Positions 17,641 through 26,485 of a stretch of DNA of 64,000 nt are shown here, one piece after another; position 1 is the stretch's first letter, and each line of letters starts with the position of its first letter. A program made the position numbers and the translations under genes. Under the pieces are notes generated by a model. That model did not search any database, had not been told where the DNA came from, and saw only the letters and a list, made by a program, of their open reading frames with translations. Source of the DNA: Listeria ivanovii subsp. ivanovii (lineage in GTDB: Bacteria > Bacillota > Bacilli > Lactobacillales > Listeriaceae); NCBI RefSeq assembly GCF_900187025.1, contig NZ_LT906478.1:2464001-2528000 (forward strand). The letters run 5' to 3'.

Positions 17641-20600
17641 TCATTTCTTAATAACTACATGATCAAAGTTAATCCCCGCCGTATCATCTGCTTCAAAATC
17701 AAAGACGACTCGGTTATTTTCATCATGTAAGGTTACCGGAACTTCCACTGTTGCCCAAGTATCCCAATCGGCCGTTTTTGGTAAATTGATTTTTTGTTTT
17801 GAACCATTCACATAAACAGTTCTTGTCGCATCTTCTACACCAGCACTATAACGAACTTCCATTGTATACTCTGAAGCTCCATCAACTGCATCAATATCAA
17901 ACTCGACCGCTTCTTTTTCTTGATCAAAGCTTGCTACAAATCCTGTGCCAGTATATCCAGCATGGTCATTTGCAGTAGTTACATTCGTTAAATGACCGAA
18001 TTCTGCTTCGTATGGCGCATGATTTGTTCCATTCATTACAATCGTTTGAGCACTAGTTTTGATCCCAGCTTTTACATAAGTTAGATTTTGCAAGGAATCA
18101 TAGTAATAGCCAGTTGTAGCTTCATTAAATGCATCAAGTGTATCTGCTTTTGCTACTTCTGTTCCATCGATCGTAACGTCTGTTGGTTCTGTGCTGAAAA
18201 CTTGCATAGTTGTTTCATCTGCCATTGCAGGAAGATTTACTATTACTTTTTCATTGGCAAAGTCTTCGGAAACACTAATATCACGCATTTCTCCACCATT
18301 GACATCATCGTAAAAGCTGTATTCGCTATCTCCTGATGGATAAACACGGAAAGTTAGATTTTCATAAGCATCTATATCATTTCCGACATTCTGGCCCAGT
18401 TGATAACCGGCTGTCATATTCATTGGGATGATCGCTCCAGCTTTTGCAAAAACTGGAAGAGTATCGACATCAGCATAATAAGAAATTGTTTCTCCACCTG
18501 GATGAATACCACCATTCCAAATATCAACCCATTCTCCTTCAGGTAAATAAACTTCTTTTTCAGTTTGACCTTCTTGTACAATCGGTGCTACTAATAAATC
18601 ATCACCAAACATATACTGTTCATCTAAACCATGTGTGTTCACATCATCCGGATAATCCATTGCCATTTGGCGCATCATTGATTTACCATTGTCAGCAGTA
18701 TCTTTCGCTGCAGTGTAAATGTATGGTAATAAATTCATTCTTGTATATAAATATTTTTGGAACGTTGGTAAAATTGTTTCATCACCTGTTCTAGCTACTG
18801 CATTCCAAGGTGAGCGCTCTTCACTTGGCGAAGGATCTGATTTTTCCGAGTGGAACTGCATAATCGGTGCAAATGCTGCCATTGCTGTTGCCCGTTTATA
18901 AAGTTCTGATGTCGGATAGCTCCCCGTAAATCCAGCCATATCCCAAGCCCAATAAGAAACACCTGATGTAGATGCGCTAAGTCCAGCTTTCACGGATGAT
19001 TGGAATGACTCAAAGGTCGAAGTTTGATCGCCTGACCAGTAAATTCCAGATTTTTGTGCGCCTGAAGTTCCTGAACGACTGAATGAAACGGCATCTGGAT
19101 TAATGCTCTTCGCAAAATCAAAATAGCTAGAAACATAATCACTTGGATAACGGTTTCTCATTTCTTGTCCATTCTCACCATTAGAGAAAGTTGTATCGCG
19201 TCCCCAGACCATTTCTCCACCATCTGTTTTAAATCCATCAATACCCACATCTGTTAATAAGTATTCACGTTGCGACGTCCACCAATCTACTGCTTCTTCA
19301 TTAGTGAAGTCTAGTAATATCCCATTTCCAAACCACTGAGACGCTGGAACACGATATGGTGCTCCTGTCCCGTCATCCGCACTGTACCCTTGACTTATCA
19401 TGTATTCTTCATCATTATCTCGTTGTTCGTAAACAGTACCATCATCTTTTAATACTGGTACCTGCCATAAAACGATATTCATTCCTGCATCATGAACACT
19501 ATCCACCATTGTTTTTGGATCTGCCCATTTCCCGTTAAAAGTAAAATCGTCATAGCCAAATGCTTCCCCGTCTTTTTTAGCTGTGTAGGTTGCATCATTC
19601 CAGATATAGTACGTTTCTTCATCACTCCACTGCTCTAATACAAATCCAGTAGCTGGAATTTCGTTTTCTTCTGCATTAGCTAGTGCTGTACTAACATCTG
19701 AATCTCTGTCCCACTCATTTGCTGACATCCAAAGGCCAAAAGCCCATTTCGGTAGCAAAGTGGTTTTCCCAGTTATATCTGTATAATTATTCACAATATC
19801 ATTTTGATCTTTGCCGCTAATAACATAATAGTCTAGCATCGTCGTCATATCTCCATCATTGTCCAAAACAAAGCTGTACTTGTCTTCTACTTTAGAAGCC
19901 ATTTGGAACTGTGAATGGAAATCCGAATTAACATACATACCATATTTATTAGCACTTACAAAGAATGGTACTGCTAAATAAGTTCTTTCTGTTTGAGCTT
20001 GATCTTGATATTCATTATAGACATAAGTTTCTACATCTTTTCCACGTTGATTGATTGTGTCATAACGCTCACCAAAACCATAAAACGCTTCATCATTTGG
20101 TGTTACAAAATTATTTTGATATTGATTAATGACATTTTTCCCGTCAGTTAACCAACCTAAGCTATTTGCTGTTGTATATTCACTAGTAAGTAAAGTGCCA
20201 TCTGCTTGATAAACTTCCATTCGATATGGCGATTTTTGTATTTCCACTCGTAAATCATCGGTTGTAATCGTTATTTCATCTGCACCATCTTCCACAGTGT
20301 ATTCTGATTTACCACCATGTCCTGTTTCTTTACCAGTTGGTGAAAGTTCCATACGTAGTGTATCTATGTCTTCAAAAGAGACATATAACTTCGGTATAAA
20401 TCCCCCTGCCGTCGCTGTCATATTTAACGTAATAGAATCTCCATTATCAACTACACTACTAACATTCTCCACGTATTCCCAATCCGTTACATAAAAAGTG
20501 AATGGACCACTTTCATAAGTTGTACCTCCATTAGCAGATCCTTTTGTAGTATAAGTAATCTCGTCCCCTTTTTCAAAATTTCCTAAATCTGCTTTCCAGT

Positions 20601-20916
20601 AAGTATTGTTTCCACTATTATAATCATATTCTGCGGTTATCTTTTCTTGTGCCACTCCATTTTTTGTCCACTCAACCCAAACACTATCTCCGTCTTCAAT
20701 TGGCCAAGTTGTTATATTTAGAGTGACATCTTCCCCTGCTTTTGGATCTCTTGGTGAACGCTCTGTTGGTTGAACAGAGTATAAATCATCATCTCCATAT
20801 GGCGAGTGAAATTCTCCGTCCATCGCCCAAACATTCGTCCCAAATCCACTCAAACAACTAAAGATAAGTATACCTAAAATAAAAATCAAACTAATTTTTC
20901 TTGTCTTCCGCTTCAT
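17641..20916 (-). CDS. Secreted GH31 cycloalternan-forming enzyme (3-alpha-isomaltosyltransferase, CtsY type)
   Basis: An intact 1,091-residue GH31 protein with a signal peptide (KISLIFILGILIFSCLSGF, cleavage near WAMDG). The barrel has nucleophile Asp in GFKTDGGEMVWGRD and acid/base Asp in YWSGDQTS. A C-terminal CBM35 runs from about YEAEFGHLTN to INFDHVVIKK. Length equals that of the L. monocytogenes cycloalternan-forming enzyme and Bacillus CtsY (about 1,090). The enzyme transfers isomaltosyl units to make the cyclic tetrasaccharide. Its substrate normally comes from the 6-glucosyltransferase encoded downstream, which is interrupted here. First gene of the three-gene operon. Confidence 0.92.
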   Translation of the reverse strand: MKRKTRKISLIFILGILIFSCLSGFGTNVWAMDGEFHSPYGDDDLYSVQPTERSPRDPKAGEDVTLNITTWPIEDGDSVWVEWTKNGVAQEKITAEYDYNSGNNTYWKADLGNFEKGDEITYTTKGSANGGTTYESGPFTFYVTDWEYVENVSSVVDNGDSITLNMTATAGGFIPKLYVSFEDIDTLRMELSPTGKETGHGGKSEYTVEDGADEITITTDDLRVEIQKSPYRMEVYQADGTLLTSEYTTANSLGWLTDGKNVINQYQNNFVTPNDEAFYGFGERYDTINQRGKDVETYVYNEYQDQAQTERTYLAVPFFVSANKYGMYVNSDFHSQFQMASKVEDKYSFVLDNDGDMTTMLDYYVISGKDQNDIVNNYTDITGKTTLLPKWAFGLWMSANEWDRDSDVSTALANAEENEIPATGFVLEQWSDEETYYIWNDATYTAKKDGEAFGYDDFTFNGKWADPKTMVDSVHDAGMNIVLWQVPVLKDDGTVYEQRDNDEEYMISQGYSADDGTGAPYRVPASQWFGNGILLDFTNEEAVDWWTSQREYLLTDVGIDGFKTDGGEMVWGRDTTFSNGENGQEMRNRYPSDYVSSYFDFAKSINPDAVSFSRSGTSGAQKSGIYWSGDQTSTFESFQSSVKAGLSASTSGVSYWAWDMAGFTGSYPTSELYKRATAMAAFAPIMQFHSEKSDPSPSEERSPWNAVARTGDETILPTFQKYLYTRMNLLPYIYTAAKDTADNGKSMMRQMAMDYPDDVNTHGLDEQYMFGDDLLVAPIVQEGQTEKEVYLPEGEWVDIWNGGIHPGGETISYYADVDTLPVFAKAGAIIPMNMTAGYQLGQNVGNDIDAYENLTFRVYPSGDSEYSFYDDVNGGEMRDISVSEDFANEKVIVNLPAMADETTMQVFSTEPTDVTIDGTEVAKADTLDAFNEATTGYYYDSLQNLTYVKAGIKTSAQTIVMNGTNHAPYEAEFGHLTNVTTANDHAGYTGTGFVASFDQEKEAVEFDIDAVDGASEYTMEVRYSAGVEDATRTVYVNGSKQKINLPKTADWDTWATVEVPVTLHDENNRVVFDFEADDTAGINFDHVVIKK

Positions 20917-21027
20917 CTCACTTTCCTCCCTTATTCGCCTTTGTCCAAAAAAAGTACTACTTTTGATGCAATATTTTTCAAAATTGTTAATTTTAGAATA
21001 GTTGTGTTGTACATATAATCACATAAT

Positions 21028-21055
21028 GTTATAATTTTTCACAGATACACTACAA
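21028..21055 (-). promoter_or_regulatory. Putative promoter of the GH31 operon
   Basis: TTGTAG (21050-21055) and TATAAC (21028-21033) with a 16-base spacer on the minus strand. It lies after the terminator of the short peptide ORF and about 110 bases ahead of the first enzyme gene. Confidence 0.45.
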
Positions 21056-21083
21056 ATATTCAAATTAACCTCCTTCCACAAAA

Positions 21084-21130
21084 AACGCAATTATGCCAGA
21101 CCACATTCATGGAAAAACAATAATTGCGTT
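21084..21130 (-). terminator. Terminator or attenuator after the 12-codon ORF
   Basis: A perfect 11-pair stem (AACGCAATTAT / ATAATTGCGTT) followed by a T run on the minus strand, 26 bases past the short ORF stop. It could end a tiny transcript or attenuate the downstream GH31 operon. Confidence 0.8.
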
Positions 21131-21155
21131 CATCAGAAGAACTTGCATAGCTAAC

Positions 21156-21194
21156 CTAGAATAACCAGTTAATACTTGTTAAAAAAGTTAACAT
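21156..21194 (-). CDS. 12-residue hydrophobic peptide ORF, candidate signalling or leader peptide
   Basis: ATG 21194 follows AGGAGG at eight bases, an excellent ribosome binding site in otherwise non-coding DNA. The frame encodes MLTFLTSINWLF and stops with TAG. It is divergent from the Rgg-like regulator (start 21293) and followed by a perfect terminator hairpin, making a compact unit. Short hydrophobic peptides next to Rgg/RRNPP regulators are often their ligands, but known SHP precursors are usually 20 or more residues long. A leader-peptide role is an alternative. No similarity was recognised. Confidence 0.55.
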   Translation of the reverse strand: MLTFLTSINWLF

Positions 21195-21292
21195 GTTGTC
21201 TCCCTCCTTTTTTTATCTATGCCTAAATTCTATCTTAGAAACCCAACATAAAATTAAAATACATCAAATTTGAACAAAAGGAGTTGTGTTTT

Positions 21293-22204
21293 ATGCAAAA
21301 TGTCGGTGATACGTTAAAATTCATTCGAAAAAGTAAGAGCTTAACACAAAAAGAAGCTTGCTCTGAAGCACTAAGTCGTTCTAATTACCAAAAGATTGAG
21401 AATAATAAGATCATGCCGAGTATAGACCGTTTTATTCAAATCTTACTTAATTTTAATATGACACTAGAAGAATTTGAGTTCGTTAAGCGTGATTTTACAC
21501 CTTCTCCAAAAGAAAATATCCTTTACTTATACTCCAAGATTCTCACTTCTTCAGAAACAGATATTCTCACAGATGTTATTTCCAAATGCGAGGATTACTT
21601 AAAAGAACACCCAACTGATATCTTTATTTCAGATGTGAAAGCTTCTCTTGAAGGTATTTTGCTTGCCGAAAAAGAACATGATTTCAAATTAGCTCGAGAA
21701 AAAGTAGCTTACATTTGGGAAAGGTTATCCAAATCAGGTGAATTATTTTGGAATGATATTATGGTCTTAAGAAATATTTTCTTTATTTTTGAAAATGAAA
21801 CCGCTCAACATATTGTCAATCGATTAATTGTTCAACTTAAGAAATATCGCTATTTATACCCAACTCTTTCGATTGAGATTTCCCTTCACGTCAATCGCGC
21901 CACTTACTTAATTTTAGATGAAAAGTATGAACTTGCCTTATACTTTATCGAAAAGTCCATTAAAATAGCTAAGCAAAATCACTACTATATCCAGTTTTGT
22001 ATGGCTGTAGCTAAAAAAGGCATTGTGCTGTATAAATTAGGGGAAAAGGAGGCTGGAAAAGTATTTATGCAACGGGCGCTTCGAGTTGCTAAAGTCCTTG
22101 AAGAAGAGCGGATTTTAAGTGGCATTAAAGATGAAATTAATTATTTCCTGCATGATGATATTGAGCAGCTTTCCTTAAATGAAGCAACAAAGATTAATTT
22201 ATAA
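21293..22204 (+). CDS. Rgg/GadR/MutR-family transcriptional regulator
   Basis: A 303-residue protein. ATG 21293 has AAAGGAG upstream; an ATG three codons earlier is less well placed. An N-terminal HTH (VGDTLKFIRKSKSLTQKEAC, then SNYQKIENNKIMPSIDRF) is followed by a long helical repeat region (about 75-300) with AREKVAYIWERL and LALYFIEKSIKIAKQ, the TPR-like C-terminal domain of the Rgg family. These RRNPP-type regulators bind short imported peptides. It is divergent from the GH31/LRR operon and the short peptide ORF, and is the natural candidate to control them. Confidence 0.88.
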   Translation: MQNVGDTLKFIRKSKSLTQKEACSEALSRSNYQKIENNKIMPSIDRFIQILLNFNMTLEEFEFVKRDFTPSPKENILYLYSKILTSSETDILTDVISKCEDYLKEHPTDIFISDVKASLEGILLAEKEHDFKLAREKVAYIWERLSKSGELFWNDIMVLRNIFFIFENETAQHIVNRLIVQLKKYRYLYPTLSIEISLHVNRATYLILDEKYELALYFIEKSIKIAKQNHYYIQFCMAVAKKGIVLYKLGEKEAGKVFMQRALRVAKVLEEERILSGIKDEINYFLHDDIEQLSLNEATKINL

Positions 22205-22264
22205 AAAAAGCCTAAATCTAGTTTCTTCAACTGTTTAAGCTGAATGACTAGATTTAGGCTTTTA
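22204..22264. terminator. Bidirectional terminator
   Basis: AAAAGCCTAAATCTAGT / ACTAGATTTAGGCTTTT, a perfect 17-pair stem between the regulator and smpB, which converge. Confidence 0.9.
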
Positions 22265-22726
22265 TTGTTGGCGTTCTTTGAAAGCACGCTCAATATCACG
22301 TTTTGCTTCTTTTTGTTTTAAATCTTGACGTTTATCGTATTTCTTTTTACCTCTAGCTACTCCAATTAAGACTTTTGCGTAGCCATCTTTAATATACATT
22401 TTTAGCGGAACAATCGAATAACCAGACTCTTTTGTTTCTCCAATTAAACGGCTAATTTGTTTTTTATGAAGCAGTAACTTGCGCGTTCTAAGTGGATCGT
22501 GATTAAAGCGGTTCCCTTGTTCGTATGGGCTAATGTGCATATTGTGTAAGAAAATTTCCCCTTTATCAATACGTGCATAGGAATCTTTTAAGTTTACCCG
22601 CGCATTTCTAACGGATTTAATTTCAGTACCTTGCAGGACAATGCCAGCCTCAAAAGTTTCTTCAATTGCGTAATCGTGGCGCGCTTTTTTATTTTGCGCG
22701 ACTAGTTTACCATCACCTTTTGGCAT
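22262..22726 (-). CDS. smpB: SsrA-binding protein
   Basis: A 154-residue protein with the full SmpB pattern: [40 protein letters not shown] (in part), the [17 protein letters not shown] motif and the basic C-terminal tail [20 protein letters not shown]. It binds tmRNA and places it in stalled ribosomes. It follows rnr by 15 bases. Its RNA partner ssrA is about 10 kb further on, with the cycloalternan locus in between. Confidence 0.97.
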   Translation of the reverse strand: MPKGDGKLVAQNKKARHDYAIEETFEAGIVLQGTEIKSVRNARVNLKDSYARIDKGEIFLHNMHISPYEQGNRFNHDPLRTRKLLLHKKQISRLIGETKESGYSIVPLKMYIKDGYAKVLIGVARGKKKYDKRQDLKQKEAKRDIERAFKERQQ

Positions 22727-22741
22727 AACTCCCCATCCTTT

Positions 22742-25123
22742 CTAGCGACGTTTTTTCTTTTTCGGGCTTTCTTTTGCTACACCTTGGTAAAAAGGTTTTT
22801 TCTTCTTTTTCTTCTTCGGCTTAGTATACCAATCGTCTTCTTTACGTTCTAATTTTGGTTTCAGATCTTCTGATTCACCAGTTCGGCGTTTATTACGATT
22901 ATTTTTTGTACCGCTCTTAATGTTTCTCGTTTTATCTATTGGTTTTTCACGTTGACGTTTTTGTTTTTCACTAACTGGACCTGGTTTACCTTCACTGCGA
23001 AGCGCAAAATCAATTTCGCGAGCGTCTACGTCTACTTTAGTTACTTCTACTTCTACTTCATCACCAATACGATAAATTTGACCTGTACGTTCACCAATCA
23101 TTGCTAATTGGTTTTGGTGGAATTTGAAGTAATCACCTTTCATTGCACTAACGTGGACTAAACCTTCAATGGTTGTTGGCAGCTCAATAAATAAGCCAAA
23201 ATTCGTTACAGAACTGATGATACCAATAAAACGTTCACCAACTTTATCAACCATGAATTCGGTTTTCTTGAGTTCATCGGTTTCACGTTCTGCTTCCACT
23301 GCTCGGCGTTCCATTTTCGAGCTGTGTTCAGCAATCTCAGGAAGCTCCTCAGCGCGTTTTTCTAGTGTTTCTGGACGAACATCCCCGTTAATTAAATACT
23401 CTCTAATTAGCCTGTGAACAATCAAATCTGGGTAACGTCTGATTGGTGATGTAAAATGCGTATAAAAATCTGTTGATAGACCAAAATGTCCCGCACTTAC
23501 CGTATCATATTTCGCTTGTTGCATAGAACGAAGCATCACCGTTGAAACGACCATTTCTTCTGGCTTACCTTTTACTTCTTCTAGCACTTGTTGTAATGCT
23601 GCTGGATGAATATCATTAGCAGTCCCTTTAACAATTAAGCCGAAATTAGTAATAAATTCAAAGAAACGAGCTAGTTTATCTTCTTTTGGATCTTCATGAA
23701 TACGATAAATAAATGGTACATCCATCCAGTGGAAATGTTCTGCCACTGTTTCGTTTGCCGCAAGCATAAATTCTTCAATCAGATGCTCCCCAGCAGAACG
23801 TTCACGCATTACAACAGCTTCTGGATGTCCATCTTCATCAACTACCACACGAGCTTCTTTAAAATCAAAATCAATCGCACCACGTTTTTCTCGTTTAGTT
23901 CGAAGTATTTCTGCTAAATTTTGCATTGCTTCAAGCATTGGAACGATAGCTGCATACTTTTCGCGTAAAGCTTCATCTTTTTCAACTAAAATATCATTTA
24001 CATCCGTATAGGTCATTCGTTCTGTTGTTTTAATGATACTTTCAAAAATTTCATGCTTAACTACGTGACCATCTGCATCAATTTCCATTTCACAACTCAT
24101 TGTAAAACGGTCTACTTGCGGATTAAGCGAGCAGATACCATTGGATAATTTGTGTGGCAACATCGGAATTACTCGGTCAACCAAGTAAACACTCGTTCCA
24201 CGGTCCTGAGCTTCAATATCCAGTGGTGAGCCTTCTGTAACATAATGCGTTACATCTGCAATATGAACACCCAATTTCCAGTTGCCATTTGGTAATTGTT
24301 GTACTGTTACCGCATCATCTAAATCTTTGGCATCCGCTCCGTCAATCGTAATAATGACTTGATCACGTAAATCACGACGGTTGCCTATATCAGAGCTATC
24401 CACAACATCAGGAGCCTTACTCACTTGCTCCATAACTTCTTCTGGGAAAGCGATGGAAATACCATGTTTATGAATAATCGATAAAATATCCACTCCAGGA
24501 TCGTTACGATGTCCAATAATCGACTTCACAACACCTCTAGCACGAGCATTTCCAGTTGCATATTCAGTTAATTCAACAATCACTTTATGTCCATCTACTG
24601 GTTTTAAACCATCTTCTAAGTCAATCTCTACTTCACCAAAAAGTCGCTTATCATCAGGTATTACGATTGGCGTGCCTGTTAAATCTTCCATATAAGTTCC
24701 GACAATTTGTGTCGTTTTTCGTTCAACGATTTTTTTAATAGTTCCTTCTGCCAAATTGTCCCCTTTGCGTTTTGTAATTGTCGCAAAAACGAGGTCTCCA
24801 TTCATGGCATCTTTTACTTCATTAGGTGGAATAAAAATATCGTCCAGTTCTTTCTCTTCTGGGAGAACAAAGCCAAAACCACGTTCATGGGCACGGAATG
24901 TTCCTTTTACTAAATCCATTTTTTCAGGTAGGGCATAACGATTCTTCCTTGAGCGGACAATAGTTCCGGAATCTTCCAGTTTTACTAAAGATTTGACCAT
25001 TAATTTAAAATCATCTGCATTGTTTAAAGCTATTTCTATTTCTAAATCTTCTAACGCGAATGTTTTATTCGGCGTTTCAGTTAATAGATTAATAATTTTT
25101 TCTTCCATTTGTTTTTGTTCCAC
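22742..25123 (-). CDS. rnr: Ribonuclease R
   Basis: A 793-residue 3'-5' exoribonuclease. Domain order is an N-terminal winged helix (KIINLLTETPNKTFALEDLE), cold-shock domains (FGFVLPEEKELDDIFIPPNE in part), the RNB catalytic domain with IDGADAKDLDDAV supplying the metal-binding aspartates, an S1 domain (GERFIGIISSVTNFGLFIEL) and a lysine-rich tail ending KKKKRR. It degrades structured RNA and non-stop mRNA together with tmRNA. It is in the conserved secG-est-rnr-smpB group. Confidence 0.97.
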   Translation of the reverse strand: MEQKQMEEKIINLLTETPNKTFALEDLEIEIALNNADDFKLMVKSLVKLEDSGTIVRSRKNRYALPEKMDLVKGTFRAHERGFGFVLPEEKELDDIFIPPNEVKDAMNGDLVFATITKRKGDNLAEGTIKKIVERKTTQIVGTYMEDLTGTPIVIPDDKRLFGEVEIDLEDGLKPVDGHKVIVELTEYATGNARARGVVKSIIGHRNDPGVDILSIIHKHGISIAFPEEVMEQVSKAPDVVDSSDIGNRRDLRDQVIITIDGADAKDLDDAVTVQQLPNGNWKLGVHIADVTHYVTEGSPLDIEAQDRGTSVYLVDRVIPMLPHKLSNGICSLNPQVDRFTMSCEMEIDADGHVVKHEIFESIIKTTERMTYTDVNDILVEKDEALREKYAAIVPMLEAMQNLAEILRTKREKRGAIDFDFKEARVVVDEDGHPEAVVMRERSAGEHLIEEFMLAANETVAEHFHWMDVPFIYRIHEDPKEDKLARFFEFITNFGLIVKGTANDIHPAALQQVLEEVKGKPEEMVVSTVMLRSMQQAKYDTVSAGHFGLSTDFYTHFTSPIRRYPDLIVHRLIREYLINGDVRPETLEKRAEELPEIAEHSSKMERRAVEAERETDELKKTEFMVDKVGERFIGIISSVTNFGLFIELPTTIEGLVHVSAMKGDYFKFHQNQLAMIGERTGQIYRIGDEVEVEVTKVDVDAREIDFALRSEGKPGPVSEKQKRQREKPIDKTRNIKSGTKNNRNKRRTGESEDLKPKLERKEDDWYTKPKKKKKKKPFYQGVAKESPKKKKRR

Positions 25124-25156
25124 TTCTGTCCCTCCTCTCTCTGTTTTAAAAATTGT

Positions 25157-25903
25157 TTATTCTTGCCAGTCTAGACTATCTAAAAAGGTTAAAATAGCTT
25201 GATTTACTTCTTTTCGTTCTTTATCTAGTGTTATTACATGACCAGAATTTTTGAACCAATGTAATTCTTTTTCTGTTGACTCTACTGTATCATAAATTAA
25301 CTGTGCTCCGCTTACATCGACCATATCATCTTTTTCCCCTTGAACAACCATAATTGGGGCATAAATCATATCCATTTCAGCAGCCACACCATTTATTTCA
25401 TCTTTTAGTTTTGCAATGGTATTCATTGGCGCGTCTTTGTATGCCAACATTTCACTATCAATTTGTTCTGGTGTTTTACCTTCTAATTTTTTATAATTAC
25501 GAACATACTCCAAAAAGCCTTGAATGATTGGCGATGAGCTGTCCATTCTTGTAGGAGTGCTCATGGCTATAATTCCCTTTAATGGCTTAGAAAAACCTAA
25601 TTTTAATGAAAAAAGTGCCCCTAGTGAAAGTCCAGCCACAGCTATTTCTTTATAACCAAGCGACTTTAAGTGGTCATATGCTGCAAGAACATCTTCCCAC
25701 CATTCTTTCGGGCCTGTTTGTAATAATAAATCTGGTGACACACCGTGACCTCTGTATTGAGGTGCATAACATGTGTAATTATTTTCTTGTAAAAACCTAC
25801 CTAGAATTCTAACATCCGCTGAGCTTCCTGTAAATCCGTGTAAAAGCAATACTGCTCGAGGACCTTTTTCGAATAAAAATGGTTGTGGTGGTGTTATTTT
25901 CAT
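25157..25903 (-). CDS. Carboxylesterase (Est/YvaK family)
   Basis: A 248-residue alpha/beta hydrolase with LLLHGFTGSSADVR (oxyanion region), nucleophile S93 in AGLSLGALF, Asp in QGEKDDMVDV and His in NSGHVITLD. It resembles the Geobacillus thermostable carboxylesterase Est, acting on short to medium acyl esters in the cytosol. It lies between secG and rnr as in many Bacillales. A paralogue lies on the other side of secG at 26486. Confidence 0.9.
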   Translation of the reverse strand: MKITPPQPFLFEKGPRAVLLLHGFTGSSADVRILGRFLQENNYTCYAPQYRGHGVSPDLLLQTGPKEWWEDVLAAYDHLKSLGYKEIAVAGLSLGALFSLKLGFSKPLKGIIAMSTPTRMDSSSPIIQGFLEYVRNYKKLEGKTPEQIDSEMLAYKDAPMNTIAKLKDEINGVAAEMDMIYAPIMVVQGEKDDMVDVSGAQLIYDTVESTEKELHWFKNSGHVITLDKERKEVNQAILTFLDSLDWQE

Positions 25904-26123
25904 AGTAACTTTCGCTCCTTGATTCTTTTGGGAGTTTTGTCGTGTTAGTTATTTTTAATAGGTGTGACTTGTATTGGAGTTCTTGGGTAGCTGATTGTTT
26001 TTAGTTTCTTGGGTTTTCTCTATTTGATGGATACTTCCGTTTTTTTGGAAACAACGCTTCACTTTGTTACGCCTTGTATTGGAGTTCTAGGGAAGCTTAG
26101 TACGCTTCCTGAGAACTCCAATA
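25904..26123. repeat. Non-coding stretch with three copies of a GAACTCCAATA-type motif and a long hairpin
   Basis: The block TTGTATTGGAGTTCT occurs near 25971 and again near 26073. An inverted copy (GAGAACTCCAATA) at about 26111-26123 pairs with the second copy to form a stem of about 19 pairs (TTGGAGTTCT..GGAAGC with GCTTCC..AGAACTCCAA). It lies just past the secG terminator. No ORF with a ribosome binding site is seen. It could be a small RNA or a miniature repeat element. Confidence 0.6.
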
Positions 26124-26156
26124 AAAAACCACCTAAATTTTCATTCAGGTGGTTAA
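26124..26156 (-). terminator. secG terminator
   Basis: AACCACCT / AGGTGGTT stem followed by TTTTTTA on the minus strand, just past the secG stop. Confidence 0.85.
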
Positions 26157-26162
26157 CTCTCG

Positions 26163-26396
26163 TTACTGTACAAAGTATGCCAGTGCAATTAGTATTACGA
26201 AGAAAACAATGGATAGAACGATGGTTGTACGATGTAGAATAAGTTCTAGTCCTCTTGCTTTTTGTTTACCGAATAATTGCTCAGCTCCACCAGAGATGGC
26301 GCCGGATAGGCCAGCACTTTTACCTGGTTGAAGTATGATAACTGTAATTAACAGTACTGATACGATGATAAGTAAGACCGTTAAAACTGTACTCAT
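26163..26396 (-). CDS. secG: Preprotein translocase subunit SecG
   Basis: A 77-residue protein with two membrane helices ([20 protein letters not shown] and [17 protein letters not shown]) and the SecG loop [21 protein letters not shown]. It assists SecYEG export of signal-peptide proteins, such as the GH31, LRR and LPXTG proteins in this window. TAGGAGG-like ribosome binding site upstream. It has its own terminator. Confidence 0.95.
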   Translation of the reverse strand: MSTVLTVLLIIVSVLLITVIILQPGKSAGLSGAISGGAEQLFGKQKARGLELILHRTTIVLSIVFFVILIALAYFVQ

Positions 26397-26485
26397 TGTT
26401 CTTTCCTCCTAAAACCGCCCAATTTGACTAAAGATAATTTTACCATATTTGTGATTATACGTAAAGACTTGTTTCGATACAATTA

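Noticed and set aside
21019-21066. AAGGAGG followed by a TTG-started 14-codon frame after the peptide terminator
   Set aside because: Weak start codon, overlaps the likely promoter of the GH31 operon, and the peptide has no notable features.
25904-26156. The repeat-containing gap near secG as a CRISPR array
   Set aside because: Only three partial copies, one inverted, with unequal spacing; no cas genes in the window.
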